From: Todiramphus chloris collaris
Taxonomy: Eukaryota > Chordata > Aves > Coraciiformes > Alcedinidae
Assembly (NCBI GenBank): GCA_025345505.1
Contig: JANVCC010000076.1
Location: 5,691,577 to 5,755,576 of the forward strand
DNA length: 64,000 nucleotides
Direction of reading: 5' to 3'
Under the pieces are notes generated by a model. The model was not told where the DNA came from. It saw only the letters and a program-made list of their open reading frames with translations, and did not search any database. Shown one piece after another: positions 39,449 through 52,586 of this stretch (its first letter is position 1; each line of letters opens with the position of its first letter). The position numbers and the translations under genes were made by a program.

Positions 39449-41639
39449 AAATTCAGAGCATGGCACATCATCCCTGCTAAGTGCCTGGTGTGACAGCAGC
39501 CAGAATTAGAGACATACCAAATACCCAGACATCTAGATTTTCCTTCATCGCTTTCTGGAGAACCATTTCTTACATGCCAAATTTGTGTGTGCAGCTATGA
39601 GCAAACAGTGGCACACAGTGAATGCAGTGACTTGCTGTGTTAATCCAGGAGGTACAGAGCATGGGCTAGAAAAACCATCCTGTGCACAGATAGCTTGTGG
39701 TGGTGTGTTCTCATGTTGGGAACTTCTGTCTCTCACATGCGTCTGTTTCCAGTTGCCACTGTTGCTTATTCAACACAAACATAAAGGTGTAAAGCAGGTT
39801 TTTTAATCCATGCTAAGGGCAGTGTGAATGGAGTATATGGATGCCTGAGCAACAGGGCATCACCCATGCTTCTGAGAATGTGCTGCCAACACACTTCTGC
39901 ACCAGCTAGCAAGAGCTGGCCTCTGTAGGAGGACGTCTGGAACTGCATCAGTAAATCACCAGTAAATCCATCATCATAAGGTCTTGCTCCAACTGTCCTT
40001 CAGACAAAGTCTTGTATGAGCAACTCTTCTCCCATGGGGGAGAATTTCTTCATTAAATGAAGTACCGCATGAAGCTAGTCAATTTTAACTAGCATTCCTC
40101 AGTCAGGTATCAAAGCCATCTGCCTAGTGGGCTTCTGCTAAAGGTCAGCTTTGGCACTTGCCTGAGGCACAGGTGCTTGCAGGGGACCCCTTGCAGTCAG
40201 AACTGAGGGGTTTATACTGTCCGCTGCCCTGGGTTTCACTGAGTGTGGTGTGGTGAGACAAGCCTTTCTGGAGTCCCATACCAGCAGACTAACTCTCATA
40301 GCCCTGAACAGTGTGACTCCTGCTTGGGCAATCCTGAGAAATCGTTTTGACCTAAGTGATCTTGTAAGAGCCTTTCTGTATTGGGGAATTGAAAGCCTTG
40401 GAACCCATGCTGCAGACAGGGTTTTAGTGTCAACTACCCTAGGAACTCCTAGATCTGGTAGGCTGCATGCTGTAGTGCAATGATAAAGGTCTAAGAAAAG
40501 TTAAAGTTTCTTTTTATGTTATTTTTTATTTTTTTACAAGTGTTTTGGGGGACTTTTATTAACATCTGGTGGGAGTGTTTTCTGGTCTGTGTCTTTATGG
40601 TTGCAACTATGCTTCTGGTTTTTTGCAAGCATTTTTAACTGTCTTTGGAAGGTAGCAGAATAATATTTGAGATGGTACTGTAATTACTTGTTCGTTGCTG
40701 AAATCTTGGCATATTAATAATCCTTGAGTTCATCTTCTCTTTTGTGCCTCTTGACTGTATCCTTAGTTTTACCCTGTAGACTTTGAGCTATGTATTTATA
40801 TATAATAAAGTGCCCTATTTTTTCACATTCCATTCTGTGTCTTAACTTTTTCATGTTGGATATACTTTCAGTTCCATGTAATCTAAATGCACACGGTGTT
40901 TTGTATAAACGCTTTATAGTCTCAAGACCATGTAAATCTTGGTGTCATCAGGAGGTAGAGCGAGGGGATAGGAGATGTGGCACAGCTAAACCTGTGTCAT
41001 TCAAAGTGTTTATATCTGTATACTTGCTCTTACTCATCGTTGACCCTGCACTGGTGGGGAATTAGACTGGATTAGGAGTATATTGTAGTTTGAAAATACA
41101 GCCTGTGATAATGATTTTTAAGTTTCCCCAAGGTTTCCTGTGCCTTATTGTTCCATCTGCAATTTAAAAACTACCTACCAGACAAATGTTTACTACTCCC
41201 TCTGGTGTTCACTCGCAACAGGTTTTGCTGCCTGATGTGTTCAGGAATGGAGAGTCTGTGGGAAAGTGTTCATACCAAACAATTGCACGCAGGCGTGGAT
41301 GAGATATAAAGAGCCTTTTCATAAGAATGCTAAATGAAACTCTCACTCTGCAACTAACAGCCTGGGTTTCCTAGATTAGGTGAAGAATCTTTTCCTGTAC
41401 TCTGAAACCTTTCAGTTGGGAAACTGAAATTCTCACAGAAGAAAGGCGGGTTGGGTGGGTTTTCATCTTCAGACTGGTATTTCAGGTGCATTTTGACTGA
41501 ATTCATTACATCCAGTTTCTACAAAAGAGATAGTTTTTGAAGACCTGTTAGCAGCTTCAGAGCATCAGAGGGGTGGACTTCATTTAAAAAACAAATAAGC
41601 CCACTGAAACCAAAGTCATTGGTGAGGAAGTTGTTCTGT

Positions 41640-42082
41640 CTTTGGAGAAGCTCTTGAGTGCAAGAGAGTAAGTCTTAGGAGGAGTGGTTGAGGGAGCTGG
41701 GATTGTTTAGTCTGAAGAAAAGGAGGCTGAGGGGAGACCTTATTGCTCTTGACAACTCCCTGAAAGAGGTTGTAAAGAGGTGGGTGTTGGTCTCTTCTCA
41801 CAACTCACAATGGGTAGGACAAGAGGAAATCACATCTAGTTATGCCAGGGGATGTTTAGGTTGGACACAGGGAAAAACTTCTTTACAGAAAGGGTTATTA
41901 AAGACTGGAACAGGCTGCCCAGGGAAGTGGTTGAATCAACACCCCTGGATGTATTTAAAAGCTGTCTAGATATGGTGTGTAAGGATATGGTGTAGTAGTG
42001 GCCCTTGTAGAGTTATGTAATGGTTGGACTTGATGATCTTAAAGGTCTTTTTCAACTACAGCAATTCTGTCATTCTGTGACC
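41640..42082 (+). mobile_element. CR1 3' end, about 0.44 kb, within LDLRAD3 intron 2
   Basis: The recognisable C-terminal ORF2 text [20 protein letters not shown] is encoded near 41694, followed by CAGGCTGCCCAGGGAAGTGG. The 3' terminus is TTGGACTTGATGATCTTAAA then GGTCTTTTTCAACTACAGCA. The tail carries two short repeat units, ATTCTGTC and ATTCTGTGA, at about 42064-42081. It is 5'-truncated and lies in the same orientation as the host gene. Intronic CR1 in sense orientation can carry cryptic splice or poly(A) signals, but I see no sign of exonisation here. Confidence 0.92.
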
Positions 42083-43411
42083 TCCTACACTGCCTGGTGC
42101 AGCCGACAGGAAAGGAGGAAGATTGAGTAGGGACTGCACCATGTCATATACCTGGAAGCCTCAAATAAGGACTGTCAGACTGCCTTGTCCTGCTTTCTTT
42201 GTGGAGTACATTTCAGAAGGCAACCTTTAAAGTTGTTGCTGTTCACTGCTTTTAAAAAAGAAATAAAAAGCTCTGTGGAGTTTGCCCTTTATAAGGAGTG
42301 TGCTTTGAGTCTGTGCTACGGGAAGATCACAGGCTGTAATGGTATTAAAGCACATTATGTATCCCTACTTTTCCTTTTGTAAGTCACAAAATGAAAATGG
42401 AGGCACAGACAAAGTTTACTAATAAATGGCCATGTCATTGCTATCAACCCAAACCATTCTGTTGCCAGTCTGAATTTACATGTTTATCCTTGCCTTTCCT
42501 CACGCTTCACTGTGAGAGCTGTCGAAGTCATCACTTGTACACCGCTAAGAATTAGCAATACCAGTTCTAGTAGCCACTTTATGACACTAGATAAAAGGTC
42601 TTGTAGAGAGAGTGAGTTCTTCAATCTCTGTATTTAACGACTGCTTATTATGATAGTCCAATTATTACAGCTGAAGATAACTTTGCTGGGGTTTAGCCAC
42701 TCAGCAGAGTCAGTCTAATGAATGGGTTTCATGTACAGCAACGAAGGGCACAAAGTAACTCTGGCTGCTATCCTTTTAAATACCAGGCTTTAGGTTCAAC
42801 AAGCAGAGCTCAGTGCACTGAAGAATGAGATGCAGCATTTTGTTAATAAGCAATGTCTACCCAATTCAGAAGGGATTGTCTAAACCAGATGAGATCTCCT
42901 AGAAATAAAGCAGCAGTCCAAGACCCTGGGTAGGACTAATCCTACCCATCTGTAAAGATTACCGACTTGGAATTGTTTAGTATATCAGTGGCCCTAAAAA
43001 TGATTTTTAAAGCGTCAGTTAAAGCCTGGTATTAACTAAGACTAATGTTTTAAAAGATGGGGGGCAGGGTTATGATTTTCAAGAGACATTCACATTCCTG
43101 GGGTTCAGATGCAGCACTGCATACCTGCAACAGTTTTTTTTAGACTGTTCCTTCATGTGTAAAGGTGAAGTAATTTGCTTCAGTCTGCTGCTACTTGCCA
43201 GGTGCACTTTTAGCTTCGAGGAGTTTTCAGTGATGGTTTCTGGTAAGTTTGGATTCTCTCTTCCTAGCTAACAGCTTATAGTAGTGTGAGCTGAAGAGCT
43301 GTGAAGTGTGTATGGTATTATAGCTCACCCCATTTTGGAAAAGATAAATAAGCAAAGCAAGTAATGAATAATTCAGGTCAGTGATTTAGCAACGTGTCAC
43401 TTAAAAAAATG

Positions 43412-43475
43412 AAAACCCAACCAATCCAACCACCCAAAAAATCCTACAACAAAAATAAAGGAAAATCCAAAATCA
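43412..43475. repeat. A/C-rich low-complexity tract
   Basis: AAAATGAAAACCCAACCAAT then CCAACCACCCAAAAAATCC and more A/C sequence. It is the same style as the tracts at 31.7 and 62.3 kb. Confidence 0.7.
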
Positions 43476-44348
43476 CTTAGTCACATTTGAGGATTCTATC
43501 TTATGATTCTGAAACCATTCAAAACATTAGAGCTGATCTGTAGTTTGTCACATCTGTATCAGCTAACTGTGGGAAGTGTGGAGTGGCTGTGACATGGCAC
43601 ACAGTACTCACCAGAGGCTTCAGTGGCTGTGAGCTTTGGTCACTGTCTGTGTGCAGTTTCAAAGATGGTGACAAGTGTCTGCTGCAAATGGGTGTGTCCA
43701 AAGACAGCTGAATAGTTGATAAAAATACCTGAGCTACCCATCAAATATTGATTTAATGTGCTCTGTGATCTCCCGTGAATGTGAAGGAGGATGATACAGG
43801 CAAAAGGAACAAGATAAAGGCATCAAGATAAATACAAAAGCATTATGCTAAAATAACTAGTATAATTATAGCAACTTGAATACTTTAAAAAGCTCCTGCT
43901 AAAATCTATGAAATGGTAGAAGTATGGAGCTTGTGAGGGTTTTTTGGTTTTTTGAGAGTATGAGCTGGGAATTTGACTCTCCCTATAAAGAGGACTAACA
44001 GTCTGCCTTTGTGGTGCCCTGCCTTACACTACGTCTCCATCTAGTGCATTTAGTGCACAGACATGTGGAGCAAACACAAGTCTTTTAAGGAAACCTGTAA
44101 GTAGGTAACTTTTTCTCTTTTTTTATTGATTACCTGAGGTAGGGGGCTGCGTAATATATGGAAGAATAAAATCTAACAGCAGGGCCAGAACTAAGGAAGA
44201 GAGAAGCATTCTACCAGAGCTTGCACTCTGGAGGGATTCCAGGCTGCTAGGTGTACAAAAAATCTTACAGAACTGTACAAACCCAATAAGTGGTCCTGTT
44301 CTTACACAAATTATTACTAGATTATAAGTAAAAGGCTGATATTAACTC

Positions 44349-44417
44349 CTTTTTTCTTTTTCTTTTTTCTTTTTTTTTTTTTGTTTTTTTTTGGTTGGTT
44401 TTTTTTTTTGTTTTTAA
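44349..44417. repeat. T-rich tract with GGTTGG interruption
   Basis: TTTTTTCTTTTTCTTTTTTC runs into long T stretches split by G and GGTTGG. It is low-complexity DNA of the same style as the tracts at 30.7 and 34.1 kb. Confidence 0.85.
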
Positions 44418-47270
44418 ATAACTAGAATATTAAGCAGAAAGCTGTGAATTCCACTGTAAAAGCAATTGTATGTATTGTAGTAGCTGAATGTTTACCTATG
44501 GGAGACCTCTGGGCTTCAATTCACAACATATGATGACTGAGTGCTTTTAAGTCTCCTTCTGTTTTTCCTGTTATCTCATGTTTGACCTGGGATATTTGTT
44601 GCAGGTAGGTGACAAAGATCAGAAGAATTCTTAAGCAAACCTGAATATGAAACAATGCATGAAACGAGTATCTGTGTTAACTGGGGAGATGCTGTAAGCC
44701 AGCCGCTGATCTTTTTGTCACTTCCTCAGATGGCTCTCAAGCTTGGAATATAAAACTGGAATTAACTCTTGTTTTCACTCATGATTAAGCAACCACATAC
44801 TTAGTAGTTATAATAAGATTTATAATGAAGTGACCATGGTGAATGTTTCATTTGAAGCTCAATTACAGAAATTTACACATGAGTAAGGGCAAATGCAATA
44901 GCTACTTACATTTGATAGCTTTTTAGGCAGGGAGATCAAGAGGGTTTGTGGTGCTAATTATTTAATCCTCTTGATGGTCTCCTCTAGATGGGAGTCAGTA
45001 AATAGCCCAATTGAAGAGCCTGGAATCAAACAGGTTTAACATTTGGATGGAGTCAATGGTGCAAGTGAAATGAAAAGATCATGTAGTGGGTAACCTAGGA
45101 TGAGGTGAGGGATCATAGCCCATCAGGCACACTGATGTCCTCTGAGAAGAAGTAGCTTCTAAAATACTTTTTAGTAAGAAATCACTTTGCTGGATATCTA
45201 AAAAACAAACTTTTTGTCTGCTCTCTTCTAACATCGCATCTGCTTTGTGAGGATTTTGAAGGACTGAGTTATAGACTTCCAGACCATGAAAGACTAGTCT
45301 TAAGGCCTTACTGTCTTGCAAGAAGTAAAGGACACTGGTGCATAGTAGTCCAACTCTGAAGTGCTTTCTCTTTCTCCTTTTCAAAGGAAGCAGCTTTTTC
45401 TTCACGGCAGCAGACTCCATTGGCTTTTTAACTTCAGTTTTGTCCTTTATCTCTTACTGTAAACTGTAGTGTAAATATTGCCCACTTAAATGGTGAAAGT
45501 TTCTATGTTGAAGGCAACCTCTCAAGCTTCCAGTGGGGCTAATTTCACTACTTAAAAAAAAATAAAGAAATGGTGATCTTTAAAATAAAGTACTTTTTGA
45601 GTTTATATGAGAAGTTTATCATTAGCAACTCTTTCACCTGAATGGTTAAACAGGGTGCACAGGTAAGAGTGACCGAAGTGTTTTTTGTAGGTTCAGTGAG
45701 TGCTCTGCAGTTGACTGTGTTTTGAATCAAACACCGGTAAATTAAATAGTTGTTTTGTCTTGAATTGTAGAACTCCTGGCATCATAGCCTGTTGGATGGA
45801 TTGTATACTGGTAACAGTACTCAAGTGCTAGTTCTTTCCTAGATGGGAAAAAGCAAGCAGAGAAAATGAGTATTCTCCATGTCATTCTGCAAGACAACCC
45901 TGTTGAAGAGCTCTGTGAGCCAACAAGCAATGCGTCTGTCTTCTGTACTGAAGCAGATGAATTGACTGCGGGTAGCAGTGGCTTTCCCACTGGGACTTGA
46001 ACTGAAAACGCTGTAGAGTCCAAACAGCAATTAACTAATCTTAAATAACTGTTAGTATTAACTGGTTAGGGTGTATACCAATTCCTGGGGTGAAAGTGGT
46101 CGTATCCTGGTGCCATCCTGCTTAGTGTTGTAAAATGGATCCTTCTCTTCTCTGTAAATTGAAGTTAAAACCTGTTTTTCAAAGAGCAGGGACAAGTTGA
46201 AATGAGGGCTGCTTTTAACTCCTTCATGTAGAGTCTTTACTGAAATGCTGCACCTCGCCACATATGCATCAAGAGAGACTGGATTTACAGTGTTGTCCGA
46301 TGTGGCTTTCGACATAAGTTAACAGCAGAGAAGTTTAAGGTAGTTCATGATCAAAGTCAGGAGAATACCTGTGGCTCTGCAGTAACTCAGTATCTGCACA
46401 CAACAGTTTCTGTCTGGAGAGCTGCTCTTGTCGCATGCAAGTAATCAAGTTTTGATTAGCTGAATAACTCTTCTGTTGGATTGTTGTGTGGGTGTGAAGC
46501 AGCATAAAGTTATTTTGCCTGATTGCTACCTGAAGGGGTTCTGAGGCAAGAATTTGAGTTCAAAGTTGCTGATGCTGGAATACTGTGCAGTTTACTTCTA
46601 GCTGCAGGTTGTCACAACATGTCTGCTGTTGAATCTGCTACATCCTGTTTCCCTTGCTCCAGATTGCAAAATAACTAGTGGCCACATCATGTGGGGTGCT
46701 TCTTGTGTGCTCTCTTTGCTTCTGTTGCAAATAATAATCCTGTTCACTGTAACTACGTGTGAAATGTTGGAGGTATGGACGAGCTGGCTCAATGGTAACA
46801 ATTCAGTCAGAAATTTTCTTCCCTAAAGTTTTATTAGCAAGAGCAGGTACTGGCTTCTATAAGAGACTCTTGTAAGTGTATAATTAAGTACTGTGCCATT
46901 CATTATATTGGAGCATAGCTCCAAAATTTTTACAGTAATATCTAAACAGTAGGTTAGTATCTACTTGCAGATGGCAGTTTTTTTCCAGGCAGTCGAGCCA
47001 TGCCATCTTGTCCTAGCTATATTCCTCAGATCTGTAGTCCACAACTGCACTTTACGTACTGATAATTATAGAAGACATTTGATGTCATTGGTGCACTATC
47101 TATGGAAAAGAAAATCACCTGCCTGTCAGAGATGATCTGTAGTAACCTTCTAGTTGAGTTTTAAGTCCTTATAGCCAAGTCAAGAGTGTCAGAATTGCTT
47201 TTATGCAAGGGAGCATCTATATAGAGTATAAAGGTTTACACAGTATATGCAAAATATCTTTTTTCCTCTC

Positions 47271-47298
47271 TCCAACCCACCCCCCACCCCCCCCCACT
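47271..47298. repeat. C-rich tract
   Basis: CCAACCCACCCCCCACCCCC then further C before ACTG. On the minus strand this is a G-rich run with several G-tracts, so a quadruplex is possible but untested. Confidence 0.8.
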
Positions 47299-50200
47299 GT
47301 TCATCATACTCAAAATAGATTACACTTCTTGAAAAATAGTGCTGTTTCACACTTGGTACCCTAAAGATAGCAAAATGTTTTTTTGTTAACACTGTAGAGC
47401 TGTGCCTGCAAACTGTCACGTCTTCAGTGGAATGTACAACTGGCCCTGATGGGAAGTTACTACTTTTTAGCGCTCTAAAAGAAGGGGGTGGGAGGATTGG
47501 CTTCTGTGTAGCATGAGGAGTGACTTCACACTCACACATACAACTGCCAGAATAGTTGAACTCAAGCAAACCAGCCCAGGGGACACATTTGGCAAGCTTA
47601 TACTGTGGCCAGCAGTTCTGTGCCACCATCTCCACTTGATTCACTTTTGAATTTTAAGAGATAAGAAGAACATTCTAGTGAAAAGTATTTTTTTTTTTTT
47701 CCCCCGTGGCTAATGGAGTCAGAGGAGTTTCCTCCAGCGCATGATGGTTCACCAACACCTCTTTCTAAATACCATAGCAGTTCCCTTTTGTGTAATGTAA
47801 ATACAGATTCATGTTAGTATTTCAGTCCTAGATTGCTTCTGCCATGACAAGATAACAGCAAATGAAGAGTGGAGCTGGAGTGAATCAATCCCTTTCTGCC
47901 ATAGGTTCACAAACTGGTTGAATGTCAGTTTATTTGGGGTGAGTTTTGTACTTGCCATATTTCTGCAATTGGATCCAGACTGGATTTGCTATTTGAGTAG
48001 TTTTTCTTGAGACACAGTTTTCTAAGTTGCTGTGTGATTTATTGCTATAACCTAAGTATGCCTGTCAGTCCTTACCCCTTCCCCTCCAATATGTGTTCTC
48101 TCAGTTTCTTAGGTTCTGGAGACCTGGTTTCAGGAGGACTTACCAGTCCCTTTAAAAACAACCAACTTCTCCCATCCTGTTCCTTTAGCTGGTTATGACA
48201 CCAAGGCTAAATAAGGTCAGATGATTCACATGCATCTGTGTTCATTTTCACTTCTTTTTTGTCTTAATATCCCAGTAATTTCTGATAACCCTGAGCCCAT
48301 TTCAGCCAAGTATAACAGAAGGGTATATAGATTGCAAAGATAACTGTCCTTCAAAGCTCATCAAGGCTGAAGTCACTGAAGGAGCCAAACAGGTAGCTGC
48401 AGTTAAATAAATGTAAAGCCTTTCGCATACAGATCGGCCTGAAGACTTGAGACCTGTGCAGTAGAAAGACACAATTGATGAGCAAAGGAGAAGAAAACCT
48501 TCTTTGTAACAGCCATGTAATGGGAGTAGGGATTGTAGAGGAGTGCTGCGAATAATGCAGCATTTGACCCGAATCTGCTGCAGGCAATCATGATCCTGTT
48601 GTGTGTACCTCTTACTTGTGAGAGTGCCAACGAAAATAAATAGCCCCTTCATGTGAAGGGTATCTCCAAAGGTCGCTGCAGAATGCAAAGGTGTGTTTCT
48701 GCTCAGGAAGAAAAGATTGTGCTTTCCATAGGAACTTCATGAGCAATGACCAAACAGCCTTTGCTTGAAAACCTTGGAAGGACTGTGCCGGAGGACAGGA
48801 ACGATGTCAAATTGACAATAAAGCAGAAATTCCCCAGGGGAGTTTTCCAGAGTCAGGGGCGTGGCTTGGACTAAACCATTACTGCTTTCTCTTTTTTCCT
48901 GCATTTATGCAGAGTGCATGAGAAATGGAATTTGTGTCTGGAATTGGAACTTGGAAAACTGAGTTCTGTTTGGGAACAAGGCTTGTGTCTAGTAAATGGC
49001 TAGCTGTGTGACTAGTGAATCACTGTGGCATTCAAAATGCTCTTCTGTCTGTTCAGGGTGTCTGATGTAAATATAAGTTAGAATTGGGATTGATTTATGT
49101 ATATATCATGCCTGTTGAAAGCATGGAGAACTCACGTTTGGTTATTGTTGTTTTTCCCTTCCCTCAGATTTAAAAAAAAAATAATTTAAAATCAGTGGAC
49201 TATGTAAAGGAGAAACATAGATAATTTGAAGGTGTTTTGTTTCTTGTCTGGTTTTGGTCTGTGCTCTTCTGACAAGCAATTCTAATCCAGAATTTTCTTG
49301 TTCTGTGGCTGCTGTTTAAGGAGGAGATGATAGGAAAAGGTCTGAAAGGGTGAAAATGTCCAACTAAATTTTACATGGCTATCTAATACTTGCGTTAAGT
49401 CATTTTCCCGAATGGTTCCTTGCTCTTTTTCATGGGGTATCAGGATGCTTTGGACAGAAGAAAGAGTGCATTTTCCAGAAATTTGCCTTTGTCCCTGGTC
49501 ATTCCAGCACCTTTTTCCTCCAGATGTGGTCAAACATTAGATATTGCTTATGGCTTTACTGTGGCAGCTCAGGGTAATAGAGCAGATGTGCTTTGGGCCT
49601 TCTTGGCTTAGTGGCCAGGACAGCTGATGTTGCTGTACTGTGTGTCTGTTGTACCTGAAATAGAACTTCCACAGCGTTCACCACTGCTTGTAGCTCTGGT
49701 CAGGAAAGTGCTGGCACAGGACTTGTCTTCAGGGGGCCAGAGGCTCAGGTTTTGGTAATTCTCAGTCTGAAGTTTGTCTGTAAGGCTGTAAGAGCAAGAG
49801 ATAGTCCATGTTATAAATTTTAAAAGTAAACAACTTCGAAGCCTTAATTTGGCAGGATTTTCAGAGATGGCCAGGGGCATCTTTGTATATAATTTACCAG
49901 AAAGTTGGTAGCCTCTGAGTTCAGACCCCTAATGACTGAAGTAAGCCTGCTTGGAGTGATGGCATCCAGTAAATGTTAACAGGGGCAAAACCACAGTCGT
50001 GCTTCCCCCTTTTCTTATTTCTTCTTCCTCTCCTTTTCTTGGAACTGCTCAGGCTCAAAATACCATCTATACAGGCAGTCGTTTGGTCTGGGGAGTGCTG
50101 AGTATTGGTGAAATGCTAATATGGACTGCTGGCTTCAGCACTGGGTTGGGAATCTGTTGCTGAGGTGTTTATTTTGCTGCTTTTCTTTAAAGACTGGAGG

Positions 50201-52460
50201 TATGGTACTGCCTCAGACCTTGTGGTTACTAAATTATTTAGCTGAGATCAGGCTGCCTCAGGGCTCTTTAACACAGAAGTTGCTCTTTGAAGCTGTGTGC
50301 AGAATTGCAGGGGCTCGGATATCTTGGCTGAGGGTTTTGCATTGCCGACAGTGTTAAGCACAGCAGCTACTCCAGGGTAATTTATCACCTGTTTCTCTAC
50401 GAAGTAATGGTTCACTTTTTCTACCCCCAAGTGGACTTTGGATACTCTTCAGAAAAAATGGTAGTTGGATATGGGAAATTCAGTGATACATCCTATTTTA
50501 CAGTTCATAATTCTAACTGAAAACTACTGTTCTAATAAAGAAAAAAATGTAAGAGAGGAACTGCAAGAATTTGCTTTTGGAGGACTCTAAATCAAGCAAG
50601 AGCTTCTGTAGCTGTGGTGTAAAACAGTTTATATGTGCTTTGCTGAGTGATGGAAGAAGGCTTTGCTGTGGCTGTGCTGAAGTTTTAACCATGGAAGAGA
50701 GGATTTCCTCCAAATTAATGCTGAAGCTGTTTGTCCCTACTGGTTATACTTCTGGGTTTTTTTCTTGTACTCTGATTGTCGCTGACCTTTTCCTGGCCTC
50801 ATAAAGCTGCACAGGTTTGTGTATTGATGTGCCATATAGCTACATAAGAAGACTGCCTGTCACCGTGATCTCCAGTTCTGTCACATCTCTAAACCTGGGC
50901 GTTGTAAACGCATCTTGTAGATCTGGCACAGGAGTAGGAAACGTGTACTCAAAAGGCCCACAAGTTACAGCACTGTCTTCTGTTCTGGTGCTCCCCTGTC
51001 AATGGTGCATGGTGTTACCATGTGTTTGCATTGCACTGTACACACCTTTCTGCAGCTACAGCATCATCTTCCTGCAGCAACGGACTTTGTTTTAGAGTAG
51101 CCTTCTGTAGAGTTCAGAATCCTGTGATGCGGTCCATCATGTTATATGCTAATTTGAAAAAGCAGAAGGGAGGAAAAAAATCCAACCACGTGTCTTGTTA
51201 AATCGTTTGGGGTTTTTTTCACTTTGGGAGTTGCTTTGTTTTAGGCTGGTGATACCACAGGACTTAACTGGTACTTGTGTTGAGCATTGTAGTGGAAGCA
51301 TCTGCATCACCCTGGCCAAGGGCAGCATTCTTTTCTTGCTGTGAAAAGTTGATGTGCAGTGAAGTAAAAAATGTAAAGTACTTGAGATCATAAAGAGTTT
51401 CTGTAATCATTTGTTTAAATGCTTTTTGATGCTATTGTTAGTATTTAGTGTTAGATGAATAGCTGTGTGGGTACTATGCAATAGATGTAGTTTCTGTCCT
51501 GAAGAAGTGTAATGGTTGATGGGGAGAAGTACAGCAAGAGATGCAATTCATATAACTCAAGTTCCTTTTGCACCTACTTTTGTATACATCATGATGAATA
51601 AAGGCAGTGTTAAGTACAGCATTTTCTGGTTTGAGTTTTCTTTTTTTGCAACCTGAAAAATACTTTAATGAAGGTCTCTTGTGTTTATTATTCTCACATA
51701 GACACTAACTTGCTTAACTATCTCTGTATTCCTCCTTCTCCGGATGTTTTCTTACTCTTTGTATGCTTGTCTTTGCCCATGTTTGCCTCCAGATCCCAAA
51801 TTCTCATTGTCATGTACAAAATCTAGACTTTTGCTTCTATTTAGTGTTTGTGGACTCAGCATGAGATGTAGCTACACACTGGGGGGTTGGAGGAGTGGGC
51901 TGCAACTAGTCCAGCCAGACCTTTGCCTCTGCTGCCTGAGGATCTGCTTAGGTGACTGTTTCCTGGAATTATGCCTGGGGCAGTGACATCTACAACAGAT
52001 TTCCATGCAAAGAGGACATAGTTGCTATTGTTTTCTGTGATGTATGACCCTTAATTTTAATCTTTTTTTGTCCACTGCTTCTAAGTTGGTCAAATTCATG
52101 TGGGTCTTTAAGGGACACTTAAGAGTAAGTGCTTGTCAAATTCACAAACTTGTACTCCAAAGAATGATTTAAACTTGTTTTGGGGGGTCATTTGACTTGT
52201 TATAAGTTTGGCTGTTTCAATCATTCTGGAAATAATACAAACTGGAAACAAAATCAACCCAAGCAAGTGAAATCTTACCAAAAAAAAATCCCAACCTGAA
52301 AGCAGTTAAAAGCAGGCTAGAGGGAGCTTGGAATGCACCTGACATCTGGGCCACCAGCACTGCCCAGAGTGCCCTAACTTGTATGGCTACAAAAGCATCT
52401 CTGACCTTTGTAATGTGTTTCCCTCATCTTTGTTCTCTTCTGTCTCTTATCTTCTCCCAG

Positions 52461-52586
52461 CAAAAGCCAAATCCAAATGTGGTGCCACGTTCTTTCCCTG
52501 TGCTAGTGGGATCCACTGCATCATTGGCCGCTTCCGCTGCAACGGCTTCGAGGACTGTCCTGATGGCAGCGATGAGGAAAACTGCA
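52461..52586 (+). CDS. LDLRAD3: LDLRAD3 exon 3: LDLa domain 2
   Basis: This 126-bp exon encodes the second LDL-receptor class A repeat, about 42 residues starting [16 protein letters not shown]. All six cysteines are present (C-C-C-C-C-C, ending in DEENC), with the calcium-cage acidic motif [11 protein letters not shown]. The acceptor is TCTTCTCCCAG ending at 52460 and the donor is GTAAGT at 52587, both strong consensus sites. Borders are phase 1-1, so skipping this exon would keep the frame and remove exactly one ligand-binding module. Such symmetric, one-domain exons are typical of LDLa-containing genes. The intron upstream is 18146 bp and the one downstream is 2816 bp. The small change from the mammalian sequence that I can recall (A for P after KCG) is conservative. 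The gene assignment is firm because three successive LDLa exons in this order fit LDLRAD3 better than any other family member I know. Confidence 0.96.

Larger units (their letters stand above)
34315..52460 (+). other. LDLRAD3: LDLRAD3 intron 2 (18146 bp)
   Basis: This intron is bounded by GTAAGT and TCTTCTCCCAG and is phase 1. It carries a degraded minus-strand CR1 near 37.1-37.27 kb, a plus-strand CR1 3' end at 41.64-42.08 kb, a 19-C run at 39.0 kb, a T/G-rich tract at 44.35 kb and a C-rich tract at 47.27 kb. The longest frames (minus strand 45079-45420 and 47201-47644) show no domain I recognise and are treated as chance. Between 42.1 and 52.4 kb I see nothing else that I can name. Confidence 0.85.

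Noticed and set aside
40200-40490. Possible solitary LTR or single-exon gene (GC-richer segment with a 77-codon frame)
   Set aside because: I could not find TG...CA ends, a primer-binding site, a polypurine tract or a target-site duplication, and the frame has no known domain.
45079-45420. Minus-strand open frame of 113 codons with an ATG
   Set aside because: It has no domain that I recognise, lies antisense within intron 2, and its length is unremarkable for a 64-kb window read in six frames.
47201-47644. Minus-strand open frame of 147 codons, the longest outside CR1
   Set aside because: It runs through the C-rich low-complexity tract at 47271-47298, shows no known domain, and has no splice or promoter context.
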